From contig CAJTTZ010000003.1 of NCBI GenBank assembly GCA_910579505.1, forward strand, positions 62,001-126,000: a stretch of DNA of 64,000 nucleotides. The letters are read 5' to 3'. A program made the position numbers and the translations under genes. Of the stretch, positions 6,675-14,532 are shown piece by piece. The stretch comes from an uncultured Lachnospiraceae bacterium (GTDB lineage Bacteria > Bacillota > Clostridia > Lachnospirales > Lachnospiraceae). How positions within the stretch are numbered: position 1 is the stretch's first letter; every line of letters begins with the position of its first letter. Under the pieces are notes generated by a model. That model was not told where the DNA came from, did not search any database, and saw only the letters and a program-made list of their open reading frames with translations.

Positions 6675-7214
6675 ATGGGAAAGCAGATCAATTACTACAT
6701 GGGATATCACGATTTTTTGTCTGTTGCGCAGGCTGCTCTGGACAGTGGCTGCGTCATTTACAGACATACATATGAGGACGGCAGATGGCGGTTGATTCCG
6801 GGAACTACGCTGGATGTGGTACAGCCGGACTGCCGCGAATATTATTTTCACATTCCCGAAATCGGGGGATTTGATGTGACACGGGCATCCCAAAATGAAT
6901 ATGTTGCCGACGAAGCGTGGCTTGGCGTGATCGAAGCGGGTTTTTGCATTCCGGGGAAACAGGAGATTGTGAAAAACAGGCTTTACATTGTGACCGGACG
7001 GTATACGGATGATGGCGACTGGATTCCCCGCCCGGACATGCTCACAAAAGTATACAATAAGCTGGTGCGTGTTGTAAAGAAGGTGGCTCCCTATACGGAG
7101 TTTGCGCATTTTGTTGTAAATCCGATGTATGCGGGGGAAAAGCATACAAGCAAAGAATATATTTCCGCTGCATTTTACGAGCTGGTACAAAAGGAAGATT
7201 ACAAATTGGGGTAG
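6675..7214 (+). CDS. Hypothetical protein, 179 residues
   Basis: A soluble protein of mixed alpha/beta character with no motif I recognise. Aromatic residues are frequent (INYYMGYHDF, EYYFHIPEIGGF), and the C-terminal helix region reads KEYISAAFYELVQKEDY. It begins 33 bases after the preceding hypothetical gene and ends 26 bases before the DUF3788 gene, so the three probably form one transcript. Codon use looks like the surrounding genome rather than the AT-rich first 2 kb. No function is proposed. Confidence 0.5.
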   Translation: MGKQINYYMGYHDFLSVAQAALDSGCVIYRHTYEDGRWRLIPGTTLDVVQPDCREYYFHIPEIGGFDVTRASQNEYVADEAWLGVIEAGFCIPGKQEIVKNRLYIVTGRYTDDGDWIPRPDMLTKVYNKLVRVVKKVAPYTEFAHFVVNPMYAGEKHTSKEYISAAFYELVQKEDYKLG

Positions 7215-7239
7215 CGGGGATGCTTTGGAGGGAAAAAAT

Positions 7240-7662
7240 ATGATCGACCTGCAGGATAAAAAGATATGCCCAACCATGGAAGAGTTGGGCGAGTATGTCA
7301 GAAATCCCCTTTTCACGCGGTTTTGCTCGGAGATTAAGAGTGCTTATAAATGCGGGGAAAAAATGGAGTACAGCTCCTGCAGCTGGGAGAAGGGATGGAA
7401 CGTGAAGTGGAAGAAGGCGGGAAAATCATTGTGCACGGTCTATCCGAGAGAGGGGTATTTTACCGTTCTGGTGGTGGTCGGCAAAAAGGAAAAGGCGGCT
7501 GTGGAAGAAATGCTTCCTGCCTGTACGGCGCAGCTGCGGCAAATTTATCAACAGACGCGGGAGGGAAACGGGCAGCGGTGGCTGATGATTGACCTGGAAG
7601 ATGAAGACGATCTGTACAAAGATGTCCTTAGGCTTATCCAGATAAGAAGGGGCGCAGACTGA
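7240..7662 (+). CDS. DUF3788 family protein
   Basis: A 140-residue protein that I place in DUF3788. Features are an N-terminal helix with an EE.G.YVRNPLF segment, a central strand pair with EYSSCSWEKGWNVKWKK and SLCTVYPREGYFTVLVV, and a C-terminal helical part ending DLYKDVLRLIQIRR. These resemble the 'small nucleic-acid or ligand binding' fold suggested for this group, but no activity is known to me. The start ATG at 7240 follows a TTGGAGGG site; the upstream in-frame extension overlaps the previous gene. A GC-rich inverted repeat overlaps the stop codon. Confidence 0.65.
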   Translation: MIDLQDKKICPTMEELGEYVRNPLFTRFCSEIKSAYKCGEKMEYSSCSWEKGWNVKWKKAGKSLCTVYPREGYFTVLVVVGKKEKAAVEEMLPACTAQLRQIYQQTREGNGQRWLMIDLEDEDDLYKDVLRLIQIRRGAD

Positions 7663-7687
7663 CTTATATAGTCAAGCTGTGCCCCTT
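7647..7687. other. Inverted repeat between convergent genes
   Basis: AAGGGGC (7647-7653) pairs with GCCCCTT (7681-7687), with further pairs (CAG/CTG, GACT/AGTC) inside. It lies at the meeting point of DUF3788 and the minus-strand kinase-like gene. Neither side has a T-run, so it is at best a weak bidirectional terminator. Confidence 0.4.
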
Positions 7688-7700
7688 GGCGTTTGCCGGT

Positions 7701-8300
7701 TTACTCTTTCGCCGCTTCCATCAGAATCCTGACGCAGAGGTCAATCCCCAGATTTCCGGCGTTCATGTACAGGTCATAATTTTTCGGATCGCCCCACTCG
7801 TGGGTGGTGAGAGCGTTGTAGAAATTCTTTCTTCGCTTGTCATTCTTCTTCAGTGCGTTTTCGGCTTCCGCCTTCTGGATGCCCTCCCTCTCGATTGCAC
7901 GCTGTATCCGTTTTTCATGGTTGGCATAGACGAACACATGGAGGGCGTTTTCCATATCCTTCAAAATATAGCCGGAGGCTCTTCCGACGATCACGCAGTT
8001 TCCTTCTTCGGCAGCCTTTTCGATGATGCGCTTTTCCTCCAGAAAAAGCTGGTCCGCAAGGGGCAGGTTCTTATTGCCGGAAAGTCCGCCCAGTGGGGTT
8101 TTGGACAGGTTTAAAAGGACATTGCCGGAACTGCTCTCCTCAAGTGTCTCAATGTTATAAAACGGTATGTCAAGTTTCTGCGCCGCCTCCAACAGGATAT
8201 TCCGGTCATAGAGTTTATATCCCAGCGATTCCGCCAGCCTTTTTCCGATCTCGTGTCCCCCGCTGGCATAACGCCGCTCGATTGTGATGATATTATACAT
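7701..8300 (-). CDS. Cytidylate kinase-like family protein
   Basis: A 199-residue P-loop protein of the cytidylate-kinase-like group (Cytidylate_kin2 type). The N-terminus ITIERRYASGGHEIGKRLAE is the family's characteristic start, with a loose P-loop (SGGHEIG). A VIVGRASGYIL strand and a VFVYANHEKRIQRAIEREG segment follow, carrying the arginines of the phosphate-binding lid. Such proteins are widespread in gut Firmicutes alongside a true Cmk, and their substrate is not established. The gene stands alone on the minus strand. Upstream (8301-8440) I see no clear promoter. Confidence 0.75.
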   Translation of the reverse strand: MYNIITIERRYASGGHEIGKRLAESLGYKLYDRNILLEAAQKLDIPFYNIETLEESSSGNVLLNLSKTPLGGLSGNKNLPLADQLFLEEKRIIEKAAEEGNCVIVGRASGYILKDMENALHVFVYANHEKRIQRAIEREGIQKAEAENALKKNDKRRKNFYNALTTHEWGDPKNYDLYMNAGNLGIDLCVRILMEAAKE

Positions 8301-8440
8301 AAATGCGTCCCCCTTTCTGCTGCTGCCTGTGTTTTACTTCTTACCTATTATTATAAACAATCCTTTGTCATATCTCAATTTGTTTTTGTCGTACATTTGA
8401 CAAATCCGTCCGGCGGACCGTTGATGCCGGGCCGGGCATT

Positions 8441-8800
8441 GTGCTACAATATATGGGAAGGGCGTCATTGGTCAGGCGGGACATCACAGACCTGTGCGGC
8501 GTTATGGAAGCGGTCATGGAGACAAAACCCGCTGCCCATATTTTGAATGTGGGAAATACAGTGACTGTGTCAGTCAAAGAATGGGTAGCCATGTGCTATG
8601 CCTGTTTCGGCAAAGAACCTTCCTTTGTGAATGTTTCTAAAGGGATCGGGCAGAGAAACTATTTCAGCTTTTATGACTACGACTATGAGCTGGCTGTGCA
8701 GAAAATGCAGGCCGTCTACCCGAATACCATCCCGTTTGAAGAGGGATTAAAGGAATGCGCGGCAGTGCGGAGTTGCTTTTTGCAGATGTTTATGGCATGA
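8441..8800 (+). pseudogene. C-terminal fragment of an NAD-dependent epimerase/dehydratase
   Basis: The frame gives about 119 residues matching only the last third of extended SDR enzymes. A DITDLCGVMEAVMETKPAAH segment corresponds to the domain after the catalytic Tyr, followed by ILNVGNTVTVSVKEWVAM and a closing FEEGLKEC. The whole Rossmann domain (GxxGxxG) and the YxxxK active site are missing. There is no convincing ribosome site at the ATG, and the C-terminal end is also odd (VRSCFLQMF). I regard it as a remnant without activity. Confidence 0.6.
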
Positions 8801-8903
8801 TGGGAAGCGGGGAAATTCGATTTATTATAATGATATAAGACGCAATCAGATTGCTTTTGGGAGAACATGAAGTTGGTTTCTATCAGAAAAGAGGAGGTAT
8901 GCT

Positions 8904-11489
8904 ATGAGATTACTTGTGATCGGCGGTGTGGCGGCAGGGACGAAAGCCGCGGCAAAATTCAAGAGGGTAAACCCGGAGGCGGAGGTGACCATTGTCACCA
9001 AAGGTAAGGACATTTCCTACGCGGGATGCGGGCTTCCCTACTATGTAGGAGGGGCGATCCCGGAGAAAGAGCAGCTTATCGTCAATACGCCGGAGAAATA
9101 CAGTTCCCTCACCGGCGCCATGGTTTATCCCCAGCGGGAAGTGGTGTCGCTTGACACGGACGCAAAGAAGGCGGTGGCGAAGAATCTGCGCACGGGCGCG
9201 GAGGAAGTTTATGCGTATGACGCCTGCATCGTGGCGGTGGGGGCATCCCCGGTCGTACCGCCTCTGCCGGGCTTAAATCTGCCGGGTGTTTTCGTGATGC
9301 GCACGCCGGATGACGCCATCGAGACGAGGGATTACATAGCGGGTGACGACGTGAAGCGGGCCGTGGTAGTGGGCGGCGGTTTCATCGGACTGGAAGTGGC
9401 GGAGAATCTGCTGGAAAAAGGGCTTTCGGTGACGCTGATTGATATGGCGCCCCAGATCATGCCGGGATTCGACGGGGAGATGGCGGCTTACGCGGTGCGC
9501 CATCTGGCGAAGAAAGGCATTAAAGTAATGACGTCCACAAAGCTGGAAGGTGTGACCGGTGACGTGAGAGCGGAAGGGGTACAGACGGACAAGGGGCTTC
9601 TCCCTGCGGATGTGGTGATTCTCTCCATAGGTATCCGCCCGAACACGGGCTTTTTGCAGGATACCGGGATTGAGATGTGTAAGGGAACGGTTCTTGTGGA
9701 TGACAGGATGGCGACGAACGTGGCGGACGTTTACGCGGCGGGCGACTGCGCCATGGTGAAGAACCGTCTCACAGGGGAAAGGCAGTGGTCGCCCATGGGT
9801 TCCTCCGCCAACATGGAGGGACGCACCCTCGCGCTGGCACTGGGCGGCAGGGATGTGGCATATCCGGGCGTTCTGGGGACTGGCGTGGTCAAGCTCCCGG
9901 GGCTTTCGGGCGGCAGGACCGGGCTGTCCGAGGAGCAGGCGAAAGCGGCTGGCTATGAGCCGGTCTGCGTGCTGGCGGTGACGGACGACAAGGCGCATTA
10001 CTATCCCGACAGTGCATGGTTTGCGATCAAGCTGGTGGCGGACAAAGCGACACACAGGCTGCTTGGCGTGCAGGTACTGGGGCCGGGCGCGGTGGATAAG
10101 GTGACGGATATCGGTGTGATGGCCGTGACTTTTGGCGCGACGCTGGAGCAGATGACCTGTCTGGACCTGTCCTACGCGCCTCCGTTCTCCACGGCGATCC
10201 ATCCGTTTGTACAGGCTGTACATATGCTGTTGAATAAGATAACGGGTGATATGGACAGCTTTACGCCCGCGGAATATCTGGCGGGAGCAGCCGAAGGGTA
10301 CCGCGTGATCGACGTAAATCCCGCAGGGCCGACGATTGCGGGGGCGACTTACGTGGATCTGCTCAAGGTAAAGGGCGAGGTGCCGGGCCTTTCAAAGGAC
10401 GAGAAGCTTCTGCTTGTCTGCGCGAAGGGCAAGAGGGCATATCTTCTGCAGAACAGGCTGAAACGCTACGGCTACACGAACACGAAGGTGCTGGAGGGCT
10501 CCTCCTTCTTCAATGTGGTGAAAGTGGACAGCAGGCCCGGCGTGGTGACGGTGCCTGCGGAGGAGATTACCCGCGTGAAGGCGCTTGGCTGTCTGCACAA
10601 CAAGGGGACAGACAATTTTAACGTCCGTGTGATCACGAGAAACGGCAAGATTACCACGGCGGAGCACAAAAAGATCGCGGAGGCGGCGGAGCGGTTCGGA
10701 AGCGGCGACGTGGCTATGACCACCCGGCTGACGATGGAAATCGTGGGCGTGCCGTTTGACCAGATCGAGAATGTGCGCGCTTTTCTGGCGGAGGAAGGTC
10801 TGGAGACCGGCGGAACCGGCTCCAAGGTGCGCCCGGTTGTGGCATGTAAGGGAACAACCTGTCAGTACGGGCTGTTAGACTCCTACGCCTTATCCGACAA
10901 GATACATGAACGGTTCTTCCACGGCTACGCGTCCGTGAAGCTGCCGCACAAGTTTAAGATCGCGGTGGGCGGCTGCCCGAATAACTGTGTGAAGCCTGAT
11001 CTGAATGACTTTGGCATCGTGGGACAGCGGGTGCCCGCGATTGACTTGGAGAAGTGCCGCGGCTGTAAGATCTGTCAGGTTTCGCTGGCCTGCCCGGTGG
11101 AGGCGTCGCAGGTTGTGGACGGCAAGCTTTTGATTGATCCCGACAAATGCAACAACTGCGGGCGCTGTGTGGGGAAATGCCCCTTCAAGGCCTCGGAGGA
11201 GAGCGAGTACGGCTACCGCATCTATATCGGCGGACGCTGGGGCAAAAAAGTAGCGCACGGGCAGAAGCTGGATAAGATATTCCTCGATGAGGAAGAAGTG
11301 CTTTCTGTCCTGGAAAAGGCGATTTTGCTGTTCCGCGAGCAGGGAAATACAGGGGAACGTTTTGCGGATACGATAAACAGGCTGGGATTTGAGAACGTGC
11401 AGGCGCAGCTCATGGCGGATGACCTGCTTGCGAGGAAGGAAGAGATCATCGGGGCGAAGATGCATCTGCACGGCGGCGCCACATGCTAA
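8904..11489 (+). CDS. Fused CoA-disulfide-reductase / rhodanese / sulfite-reductase-like / ferredoxin protein
   Basis: One 861-residue chain with four parts. Residues 1-450 are a CoA-disulfide-reductase-type FAD/NAD(P)H oxidoreductase with its single active Cys42 in YAGCG and a second dinucleotide site VVVGGGFIGLE. Residues 465-545 are a rhodanese-like domain with Cys506 in LLVCAKGKRAY. Residues 565-710 are a nitrite/sulfite reductase half-domain with CKGTTC (Cys648, Cys653) and GGCPNNC (Cys691, Cys695), the residues that hold a coupled 4Fe-4S/sirohaem centre. Residues 715-770 carry two ferredoxin clusters (Cys718/721/724/730 and Cys749/752/755/759). NAD(P)H electrons could pass from FAD through clusters to sirohaem, with sulfane sulfur handled by the rhodanese. 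The tetrapyrrole genes that follow in the same direction, 35 bases on, could supply the sirohaem. Substrate (sulfite, nitrite, polysulfide) is not determined by sequence. Confidence 0.85.
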   Translation: MRLLVIGGVAAGTKAAAKFKRVNPEAEVTIVTKGKDISYAGCGLPYYVGGAIPEKEQLIVNTPEKYSSLTGAMVYPQREVVSLDTDAKKAVAKNLRTGAEEVYAYDACIVAVGASPVVPPLPGLNLPGVFVMRTPDDAIETRDYIAGDDVKRAVVVGGGFIGLEVAENLLEKGLSVTLIDMAPQIMPGFDGEMAAYAVRHLAKKGIKVMTSTKLEGVTGDVRAEGVQTDKGLLPADVVILSIGIRPNTGFLQDTGIEMCKGTVLVDDRMATNVADVYAAGDCAMVKNRLTGERQWSPMGSSANMEGRTLALALGGRDVAYPGVLGTGVVKLPGLSGGRTGLSEEQAKAAGYEPVCVLAVTDDKAHYYPDSAWFAIKLVADKATHRLLGVQVLGPGAVDKVTDIGVMAVTFGATLEQMTCLDLSYAPPFSTAIHPFVQAVHMLLNKITGDMDSFTPAEYLAGAAEGYRVIDVNPAGPTIAGATYVDLLKVKGEVPGLSKDEKLLLVCAKGKRAYLLQNRLKRYGYTNTKVLEGSSFFNVVKVDSRPGVVTVPAEEITRVKALGCLHNKGTDNFNVRVITRNGKITTAEHKKIAEAAERFGSGDVAMTTRLTMEIVGVPFDQIENVRAFLAEEGLETGGTGSKVRPVVACKGTTCQYGLLDSYALSDKIHERFFHGYASVKLPHKFKIAVGGCPNNCVKPDLNDFGIVGQRVPAIDLEKCRGCKICQVSLACPVEASQVVDGKLLIDPDKCNNCGRCVGKCPFKASEESEYGYRIYIGGRWGKKVAHGQKLDKIFLDEEEVLSVLEKAILLFREQGNTGERFADTINRLGFENVQAQLMADDLLARKEEIIGAKMHLHGGATC

Positions 11490-11524
11490 TAAGGCGGGAA
11501 AGAGAAAGACTGGGCTAAAAATAG

Positions 11525-12646
11525 ATGGAGTGTATCAGTATCAGCCATAAGACGGCGGCGTCAAAGGAACGTGAGAAATTTTATATACCGAAAGAAAAGA
11601 CAGGCGATTTCCTGCAAAAAATCCGGGCGGTCATGGGGGCAGGGCAGTGTGTGCTGCTCTCCACCTGCAACCGCACGGAAATTTATGTGGAGGGGGAGGA
11701 AAACCGCTTTTGTGAATTGGAAAAAGCACTTGAAATGTTTTCGGGAAACGACGCCGAGCAGATCAGAAGCCTTGCCAGAAGATATCAGGGAAAAAGGGCG
11801 CTGCACCATCTTTTTCGTGTGGTATGCGGCATGGAATCCATGGTGCTCGGGGAAGATGAGATTCTCGGACAGGTGAGGGATGCCTACACGTCGGCCAAGG
11901 AAAACGGGTATACCGGGTACGAGCTGAACAGCGCCTTTCAGGCGGCACTTGCCTGTGCCAAGCGGGTGAAGACGGAGACGATGATCTCCAGGACGGCAGT
12001 TTCCGTAGCAACTCTGGCGGCAGGAGAAGTGGCGCGTCTGCCCGTGTCCCATAAGACGGTGCTTCTGATGGGCGGCAGCGGGCAGATGGGCAGTATTATA
12101 TTGAAAAATCTGCTCAGTCAAAAAGATGTCCGCGTGATCGCTACCGTGCGGTCGCACAAAGGCATCTGCCAAAGCGCCGGCGCGCAGGTGGAACATGTGG
12201 ATTACCAGGACCGCTACGCTGTTTTGGAGGAGGCTGACGCCATCATTTCGGCAACCGCAAGCCCCCACTATACACTGACGGCGGGGCGGGTCAGGGAGGC
12301 GGTAAGGACGCAGAAGGAACGGCTCTTCCTCGACATATCCATGCCGCCTGATCTGGATGCGGAGATCGGGAAACTGGCGCATTGCCGTCTCGTGGCATTG
12401 GACGATATCAAGAAGCTGGCGGAGGAGAACAACAGACGCAAGCAGCAGGCCTTTGCGGATGCGGAGGAAATTCTGGAGGAGGACTTAGAAAAGCTCTGTA
12501 AGGCGCTGGCATTCCACCGTTTCACCGAGGCTGATACGCATTGGAAGGAACGGTATGCGGACTGTTCGGCGGAGAAACTGCTCTATCTGCTGCGGGACGG
12601 GCTCGACAGCAGCTCCTTTGAGAAGGTGCTGTCGGTATTGAAGTGA
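11525..12646 (+). CDS. hemA: Glutamyl-tRNA reductase
   Basis: A 373-residue enzyme that reduces glutamyl-tRNA(Glu) to glutamate-1-semialdehyde with NADPH, the first step of C5-route tetrapyrrole synthesis. The N-terminal catalytic domain has the nucleophile Cys48 in LLSTCNRTEIY. FRVVCGMESMVLGEDEILGQ follows as the tRNA/substrate region, then an NADPH domain (VLLMGGSGQMGSIILKNL). The C-terminal dimerisation helix is present but short, making the protein somewhat smaller than the usual 400-430 residues. The N-terminus is also compact (MECISISHKTA). It begins 35 bases after the fused reductase. Confidence 0.92.
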   Translation: MECISISHKTAASKEREKFYIPKEKTGDFLQKIRAVMGAGQCVLLSTCNRTEIYVEGEENRFCELEKALEMFSGNDAEQIRSLARRYQGKRALHHLFRVVCGMESMVLGEDEILGQVRDAYTSAKENGYTGYELNSAFQAALACAKRVKTETMISRTAVSVATLAAGEVARLPVSHKTVLLMGGSGQMGSIILKNLLSQKDVRVIATVRSHKGICQSAGAQVEHVDYQDRYAVLEEADAIISATASPHYTLTAGRVREAVRTQKERLFLDISMPPDLDAEIGKLAHCRLVALDDIKKLAEENNRRKQQAFADAEEILEEDLEKLCKALAFHRFTEADTHWKERYADCSAEKLLYLLRDGLDSSSFEKVLSVLK

Positions 12647-12730
12647 CCGTTTGCATTGTGGGATACGGTGTCCGGCGCTGATGAGAATGAAAAGGGCTGA
12701 CCGATTCAGTCAAGCAAGGGGAGTATATAC

Positions 12731-13381
12731 ATGGGATATTTTCCTTTTTTTATGGAAATGGAAGGAAAACGCGGCGTGATTGTGGGCGGCGGAAAGGTGG
12801 CTGCCAGGAAAGTGGAGAAGTTGCTCGCGTTCGGGCCGGAACTGACGGTGATTGCGTCGGATATAGAGATGTGTGTGAAGACACAGGGGGAGCTGCTGCA
12901 AAAGGACGCGGCGGGCTCCCTTCGTTTTGAGGAGCGCGCTTTTTTGATGGAGGATCTGAGAGGCGCCGATTTCGTGATTGCCGCCACGGATGATGCGGTG
13001 TTAAACGGAGAGATTGCGGATTACTGCAAAGCGCAGGGGATTCTGGTCAATGTGGCGGACGACAGGGAGAAATGCACGTTTTTCTTTCCCGCGCTCATAA
13101 AGGACGGGGCGCTTACCATTGGGATCTCCACGGATGGGAAAAGCCCGTTTGCGGCGTCGTGGGCGCAGAGGGAGATTGCAGGAATGCTGCCGGAAGGAAT
13201 TGGCAGCGTTGTTGACTTGATGGGTCAAGTTCGACCGGCGGTGATGCGTACGGTGGGAAGTGAGGATGCCAGAAAATCACTGTTTGGAGAGTTGTTCTGC
13301 TACTGTATGGACTGCATGGAAAAGGGGCATGGGGTGACGGCAGAGGAATTGACTGAATTGGTCGAGACGTGGCGGCGTTGA
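12731..13381 (+). CDS. Precorrin-2 dehydrogenase (sirohaem synthase N-domain type)
   Basis: A 216-residue protein of the SirC/Met8/CysG-N family, which oxidises precorrin-2 to sirohydrochlorin using NAD+. The start YFPFFMEMEGKRGVIVGGGK holds the family's P-x-F/M opening and the GGGxVA nucleotide loop (GGGKVAARK). DFVIAATDD and NVADDREKCTFFFPA complete the dinucleotide domain, and a KSPFAASWAQRE segment and helical tail form the dimer/chelatase-like part. Some family members also insert iron (Met8), others do not (SirC); the sequence alone does not decide. No separate CbiK/SirB chelatase gene is in this window. It follows hemA by 84 bases with a GGGG ribosome site. Confidence 0.88.
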   Translation: MGYFPFFMEMEGKRGVIVGGGKVAARKVEKLLAFGPELTVIASDIEMCVKTQGELLQKDAAGSLRFEERAFLMEDLRGADFVIAATDDAVLNGEIADYCKAQGILVNVADDREKCTFFFPALIKDGALTIGISTDGKSPFAASWAQREIAGMLPEGIGSVVDLMGQVRPAVMRTVGSEDARKSLFGELFCYCMDCMEKGHGVTAEELTELVETWRR

Positions 13382-13406
13382 AATTGAAAGAGGGAATAAC
13401 AGCGGC

Positions 13407-14531
13407 ATGGTTGAAATTAGGATCGGCACGAGGGGGAGCAAACTGGCTTTGAGACAGGCAGCTCTCGTGCAGGAGGCTATATCGGAGATTGACAGCAGTA
13501 TAGAGACGGAGCTTGTCATTCTGCGCACCAGAGGGGATCAGCTTCAGGACAGCCCCATCTCCGCAATCGGAGACAAGGGCGTTTTTGCATTGGAACTGGA
13601 GCAGGCGCTGCTTTCCGGGCAGATTGACATGGCGGTGCATTCCGCGAAGGATCTGCCGATGAGGCTGGCGCCGGGGCTCTTTATCGCGGCTGTCCTGCCG
13701 AGGGCGGACGTGCGGGATGTGCTTGTGGTGCCAAGGGGAGGGAAAGTTCCGCTCCCATCTTTGGCGGAAGCGGGCGTGTATGGGAAAAGTTGGGATACGC
13801 GGATGGGGGAGCGGACCGCGCCGGGCCGGAAGGGCTCCGGGCATATATTTCGGATCGGCACCGGCAGCAGGCGGCGGCAGATGCTTGCTGCAGAAGTCTG
13901 GGAGGATGTAGTTTGTGAGGAGATCCGCGGCAACGTGGACACCAGACTTAAGAAACTGCAGGAAGGCCGTTACGACGGTATTCTGTTGGCGAAGGCGGGA
14001 CTGGACCGGCTTGGGATTGCCTTTGACAGGGAAGAGGCGTTTGACTTTTATCCACTTTCCCCGGAACTGTTTTTGCCGGCGGCATGTCAGGGCATCATCG
14101 CGGTGGAGGCTGTACAGGGTTCCGTTGCGGCCGGAATCGGTAAAGGAATTTCGGACGCGGGGACAGAGCTTTGTTATCTGGTAGAGAGGGAAGCGCTGGC
14201 GCAGCTTTCGGCTGACTGCAGCGAGGCAGCGGCGGCATGGTGCAGGCGCGCGTCGTCGGCACGCGGCGCGGACAGGACAGCGGTGCGGGGACCTGGCGCA
14301 TCGCCGGTACAGAGGCTGGAAGCATCGTCAGTGGGGAGTCTGGAAGCGGCGTATGCGGCGTCGCTGTATGGGTCGGAGATGGCCTACCCGGAGGACAGTA
14401 TCCTGCTGGACGTCATGTACGCCCAAAACAGGGTCAGGCTTATCGGCGCTGCGGATGCGGCGGAGGGTGGGAGAATGGCCCGCCGGGCGGCAAAGATGGT
14501 CAAAGCCAGGCCGGCTGACCCAGGCGTTTGA
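13407..14531 (+). CDS. hemC: Hydroxymethylbilane synthase, enlarged
   Basis: Porphobilinogen deaminase, which links four porphobilinogens into hydroxymethylbilane. Signature parts are RIGTRGSKLALRQA at the start, GAxx-type DLP (HSAKDLPMRL), GTGSRRRQ, and the cofactor-loop Cys271 in LSADCSEAA. At 374 residues it is about 65-75 longer than usual. Two additions account for this: a Gly/Arg-rich insert of about 25 residues before the RIGTGSRRRQ arginines (about 125-148), and a long Ala/Arg/Gly-rich stretch after the cofactor Cys (about 276-320). The residues around that Cys also depart from the usual GGCxxP. It overlaps into the next gene with no gap (stop at 14531, next ATG at 14533). Confidence 0.85.
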   Translation: MVEIRIGTRGSKLALRQAALVQEAISEIDSSIETELVILRTRGDQLQDSPISAIGDKGVFALELEQALLSGQIDMAVHSAKDLPMRLAPGLFIAAVLPRADVRDVLVVPRGGKVPLPSLAEAGVYGKSWDTRMGERTAPGRKGSGHIFRIGTGSRRRQMLAAEVWEDVVCEEIRGNVDTRLKKLQEGRYDGILLAKAGLDRLGIAFDREEAFDFYPLSPELFLPAACQGIIAVEAVQGSVAAGIGKGISDAGTELCYLVEREALAQLSADCSEAAAAWCRRASSARGADRTAVRGPGASPVQRLEASSVGSLEAAYAASLYGSEMAYPEDSILLDVMYAQNRVRLIGAADAAEGGRMARRAAKMVKARPADPGV

Positions 14532-14532
14532 A

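Noticed and set aside
7647..7687. Rho-independent terminator
   Set aside because: The stem is good, but no T-run follows on either strand; kept only as an inverted repeat.
9273..10223. 316-codon open frame antisense to the fused reductase
   Set aside because: His/Arg-rich product typical of the complement of a GC-rich gene; the sense strand has clear motifs throughout.
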